Notes under the pieces: generated by a model
Databases searched by the model: none
The model's input: only the letters and a program-made list of their open reading frames with translations
Told to the model about the DNA's origin: nothing
Assembly (NCBI RefSeq): GCF_006517175.1
Contig: NZ_CP041186.1
Coordinates: forward strand, 2,879,001 to 2,943,000
Reading direction: 5' to 3'
Source of the DNA: Persicimonas caeni
Lineage (GTDB): Bacteria > Myxococcota_A > Bradymonadia > Bradymonadales > Bradymonadaceae
Length of the DNA stretch: 64,000 bases
In this document: one piece after another, positions 61,546 through 64,000 of the stretch
Layout of the letters: each line of letters starts with the position of its first letter
Position numbering within the stretch: the stretch's first letter is position 1
Translations under genes and position numbers: made by a program

Positions 61546-61579
61546 GCGAGCGAGGCTGCAAATTGGCGTCCGGCGCCGA

Positions 61580-62104
61580 TCAGAGTTGAGCCGCAAAGAG
61601 CCACACCACCAGAACAACGCCCGGAATCGCCCACACCCCGGCCACGAGGTCGTCGGCGATGACGGTGATGCCGTTGTCGCCCTCGTCGTCGAGGCGGCGA
61701 GCAGGCGGGGGTTTGGTGACGTCGAAGATGCGGAACAACACCAGACCGACGAGGGCGGCGAGCCAGCTGAGGTTCGAGAACCACACCAAGGTCGCCCACA
61801 CGCCCACGACTTCGTCCATGACGATGCGTCGGCTGTCGTGCTCGCCCAGGGCCTTGCCAGCCCGGTCGGCCCACCACATCGACAGCAGCGTGACGACGAC
61901 GAACGGCCCCACGCGCCAGCCCAGGGGCCAGGTGGACATCCACACGATCGCCGGGGTGAACAGCGCGGCGGCGTAGGTGCCCGGGCCGCCGGGGATGTGG
62001 CCGACGCCGAAGAAGGTCGAGAAGAACATCGACACCGGGGCCTGTCGCCAAGCTTGCCGCCAGGTCGGCTTAGGTTCGTCGGCAGGTTGCTCAGGCGACT
62101 CCAT
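61580..62104 (-). CDS. pgpA: Phosphatidylglycerophosphatase A
   Basis: 174 residues, removes the phosphate from phosphatidylglycerol phosphate at the inner membrane. Motifs FFGVGHIPGGPGTYAA, IVMDEVVGVW and FDVTKPPPARRLDDEG, then DDLVAGVW, with three to four helices. Overlaps the next gene by 14 bp (62091-62104); part of an operon with gtrA and the MMPL gene. Confidence 0.9.
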   Translation of the reverse strand: MESPEQPADEPKPTWRQAWRQAPVSMFFSTFFGVGHIPGGPGTYAAALFTPAIVWMSTWPLGWRVGPFVVVTLLSMWWADRAGKALGEHDSRRIVMDEVVGVWATLVWFSNLSWLAALVGLVLFRIFDVTKPPPARRLDDEGDNGITVIADDLVAGVWAIPGVVLVVWLFAAQL

Positions 62105-62537
62105 GCTCGGCCTCCTCTTCGGCGTTCTTGCCGGCGAGGCCGCCGAAGACGACGTACCGACTCAGGGGATAGGTCCACAAAATCCAGATCAAGCCTTTGG
62201 ACGCACCCCAGCCCCAGCCGGCGCCGACGATCCCGGCGAGCCACTCGGTGAGCAGGCCGTGGCCGACGGCGGCCGAGCCGCTCATCGCAAAATAGGTCAG
62301 CGCCGACCAGCGCAGCGAGGCGTCGAAGCGGCGAAAGACCCAGAAGCGGCACATCGAGTAGTGGATCACGCCGCCGACCACCGCGGCCAGGCCCGCCGAG
62401 ACGCCCACCGACAAGAGCCCCCAGGCGACGAGCGTGTGCACAAAGGCCGCGTAGACGAGCCCGTCCGAAGCCGTGGCCACAAAGCTCGCCACAGACGATC
62501 CCGATACGTCCATCAGATGTCTGCGCCAGGTGCTCAC
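62091..62537 (-). CDS. GtrA-family membrane protein
   Basis: 148 residues, four helices, GtrA-like (SFVATASDGLVYAAFVHTL, HYSMCRFWVFRRFD, SRYVVFGG). The family moves lipid-linked sugars or helps glycosyl transfer. GTG start at 62537 with AGGGAGAGG upstream and GTGA overlap with the stop of the MMPL gene; the ATG at 62513 is the alternative. Confidence 0.82.
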   Translation of the reverse strand: MSTWRRHLMDVSGSSVASFVATASDGLVYAAFVHTLVAWGLLSVGVSAGLAAVVGGVIHYSMCRFWVFRRFDASLRWSALTYFAMSGSAAVGHGLLTEWLAGIVGAGWGWGASKGLIWILWTYPLSRYVVFGGLAGKNAEEEAEHGVA

Positions 62538-64000
62538 GACGCGCCTCTCCCTGCGTCTTTGAGGAGCACCAGATGCGACAGCAGGTTGACCACCAGAATC
62601 GTCCCCAGTCCAATGACGGCGATGGCGCCCAGCGAGAAGAGCCCCTCGTGGTGGGCCAGGAGCATCGCGCCGAAGCCGACCATGCTGGTGATGAAGGCGC
62701 CTGCGATGGCCGCGGCCGTGGTCAGCTGCGCGCTCAGGTCGTCGGGGTGCTCGCGAAGGTGCATGAGCACGTGGAACGAGGCGTCGATGCCCAGGCCCAG
62801 CCAGATGGGCAAGATGATGATGTTCAAGAAGTTCAGGTCGATGCCCAGCCAGCCGGCAAGCCCCAGCGCGCCGGTGAACGAGGCGACGAGGATGCCCATC
62901 TGCAGCAAGACCTCGCGCCGGCGCCGAAACGCCAGCACCGAGATCAACAGCAGCCCAGTCAGGGTCAGCCCGATCATCCAGGCGGCGTCGCGCTCGACGA
63001 GGCGCACGATATCGTACAGCAGGAGCGCCTCGCTGATGGCGTCGTAGCGCCCCGGCTCGTCGATGCCCGGCAGGTCGGCCAGCGCCCCGGCAAAGCGCGA
63101 GACCTGGTCGATCTCGGCCAGGTCGATCGCCGGAAAGACGAGCACGACCTGCTTGTCGTCGACCTTGCTGCGAAACGGCTCGCGCACGCCTACGGGGAGC
63201 TTGTCGGCGGTCAGAGGCCCGCGCTCGAGCAGTCCCTCGATCTCGTCGACGAAGCCGGCGAGCTCCTCGCTTCGCTTTTTGGCGGGCACGTCTCGGAGGT
63301 CGTCGAGCACCTCTTCGAGCAAGGCGAGTTTGTCGCTCTGGCGCCCGGGCAGGAGCGAATGCAGGGCGATGACCTTGTCGATGGTCTCGCCGCCGGGATC
63401 TTCGTCGCGGCGCCGCTCGAGCTCGGCGATGACCGCGTCGCTCTGCTCGGTCGAGTCGGTCAGCACCACCGTGGGCGTCTGCGACTGACCCAGGAGCTTG
63501 TTGATCTTTTGGTCGAGCTTCCACGACGCCGAGCTTCGGTTCTCCAGCGGGGCGAAGCTTCGCTCGAAGTCGAGCTGGGTGATGCCCACGCCGGCGGCGA
63601 GCACGAGCACGCCCAGCGCAATCGCCGCCGAGCGCGCCGCCCGCGGCAAGGTCTGAATGGCGTCGTGGCCGAGCCGACCGGACAGGTAGCGGGTCAGAAG
63701 CAGCGAGGCCGGCGCGCGAAACCGGCGGCCTTTGCGCTCGAACAAGTAGACCAGCGGCGGCATGAACAGCGCGTAGGCCAACAAGATCAGCGCGATGCCG
63801 CCCAGCGAGATGACCCCGAATTCGAAGAACGCCCGAAAGTCGGTCACGATGAGGCTGGCCAGGGCCACGGCCGTGGTAAACCCGCCGTAGAAGTTCGCCC
63901 GCCCGCTCGTCGCAAAGGTCTGGGCCAGGGCCTCGCCGGTGGGCAGGCTGTCGCGAAGCTCTTGGTAGCGAATGTAGAGGTGAATGCCGTAGTCGACCCC
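62534..64000 (-). CDS. MMPL/RND-family transporter, C-terminal part, truncated by window edge
   Basis: At least 488 residues visible; the frame is open through position 64000, so the start is outside. The first residues in view (GVDYGIHLYIRYQELRD) are the conserved RND motif of the first sterol-sensing-like domain. A periplasmic loop domain (about 140-310 of the visible part) and a second set of five or six helices with LPIWLGLGIDASFHVLMHLRE follow, so the second half is complete. Family members export lipids, hopanoids or drugs. With pgpA and gtrA downstream a lipid role is plausible. Confidence 0.88.
   Translation of the reverse strand, partial: GVDYGIHLYIRYQELRDSLPTGEALAQTFATSGRANFYGGFTTAVALASLIVTDFRAFFEFGVISLGGIALILLAYALFMPPLVYLFERKGRRFRAPASLLLTRYLSGRLGHDAIQTLPRAARSAAIALGVLVLAAGVGITQLDFERSFAPLENRSSASWKLDQKINKLLGQSQTPTVVLTDSTEQSDAVIAELERRRDEDPGGETIDKVIALHSLLPGRQSDKLALLEEVLDDLRDVPAKKRSEELAGFVDEIEGLLERGPLTADKLPVGVREPFRSKVDDKQVVLVFPAIDLAEIDQVSRFAGALADLPGIDEPGRYDAISEALLLYDIVRLVERDAAWMIGLTLTGLLLISVLAFRRRREVLLQMGILVASFTGALGLAGWLGIDLNFLNIIILPIWLGLGIDASFHVLMHLREHPDDLSAQLTTAAAIAGAFITSMVGFGAMLLAHHEGLFSLGAIAVIGLGTILVVNLLSHLVLLKDAGRGAS

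Noticed and set aside
61124-61662. Open frames of about 130-200 codons through the 41-bp array
   Set aside because: Same reasoning: 41-bp period shifts frame every unit and the peptide is just the same repeat read in three frames.
62538-63524. Extension of the GtrA frame to about 477 residues
   Set aside because: The upstream part is an Arg/Ala-rich shadow of the MMPL gene; the GTG at 62537 has a ribosome site.

Overview
The window is a high-GC chromosomal stretch with dense, mostly short-spaced genes and many ATGA/GTGA overlaps. Several traits point to a predatory or heterotrophic Deltaproteobacteria-like organism (Myxococcota, or more likely a Bradymonadia-type lineage): abundant Hanks-type Ser/Thr kinases, lipoproteins with Asp-rich low-complexity regions, a DUF3450/two-ExbB TonB system, and a response regulator with PATAN domain and acidic repeats. 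This lineage is inference from gene content only. I saw no rRNA, tRNA, CRISPR array, transposase or phage gene.

Layout. 1-6.1 kb: end of a cupin gene, a diguanylate cyclase, then a tight operon of two kinases, a P-loop ATPase and an arrestin-fold membrane protein. 6.1-16 kb: glutamate dehydrogenase, an exosortase fused to an EpsI-like domain with its probable single substrate (VIT/vWA protein with a PEP-type C-terminus), two lipoproteins, and a long secreted coiled-coil protein with a YadA-like head. 16.0-16.87 kb: noncoding, with a tandem array of ten 17-bp palindromes spaced about 43 bp apart. 16.9-30.8 kb: a phospholipase-like/barrel protein, the light-related block (next paragraph), a transglutaminase-like lipoprotein, a HupE-like protein and an XRE regulator. 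30.9-40.8 kb: TonB-dependent receptor and its energising operon. 41-49.4 kb: peptidase, CPBP protease, TatA-like protein, tsaD and a giant response regulator. 49.7-58.5 kb: small membrane proteins, a BtrH-like protein, and a Ktr/Trk potassium system. 58.6-64 kb: fused acetate kinase-PduL, a sensory rhodopsin transducer homolog, a 41-bp tandem array, pgpA, gtrA and a truncated MMPL transporter.

Most notable system (19.1-26.6 kb). An aromatic amino acid ammonia-lyase carrying the His-Leu selectivity pair of tyrosine ammonia-lyases overlaps an aryl/acyl-CoA ligase gene. Together they would make p-coumaroyl-CoA, the precursor of the photoactive yellow protein (PYP) chromophore. Divergent to them lies a gene whose N-terminus aligns without gaps to PYP, including the chromophore cysteine (C64, PYP C69) and E41 (PYP E46). 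It is fused to a class III nucleotide-cyclase domain with several substituted catalytic residues, and a Ser/Thr kinase follows 68 bp downstream. Next come a divergent ferredoxin and ferredoxin-dependent bilin reductase homolog, so two photoreceptor chromophore pathways lie side by side. A third light-associated family (ASRT) occurs at 60.8 kb. I read 19.1-26.6 kb as a photosensory island with a PYP-cyclase fusion, an architecture I do not know from described PYP proteins.

Intergenic DNA is rich in foldbacks, telomere-like CCCTAAA runs next to start codons, a GATC hexamer array and several dispersed repeat families.
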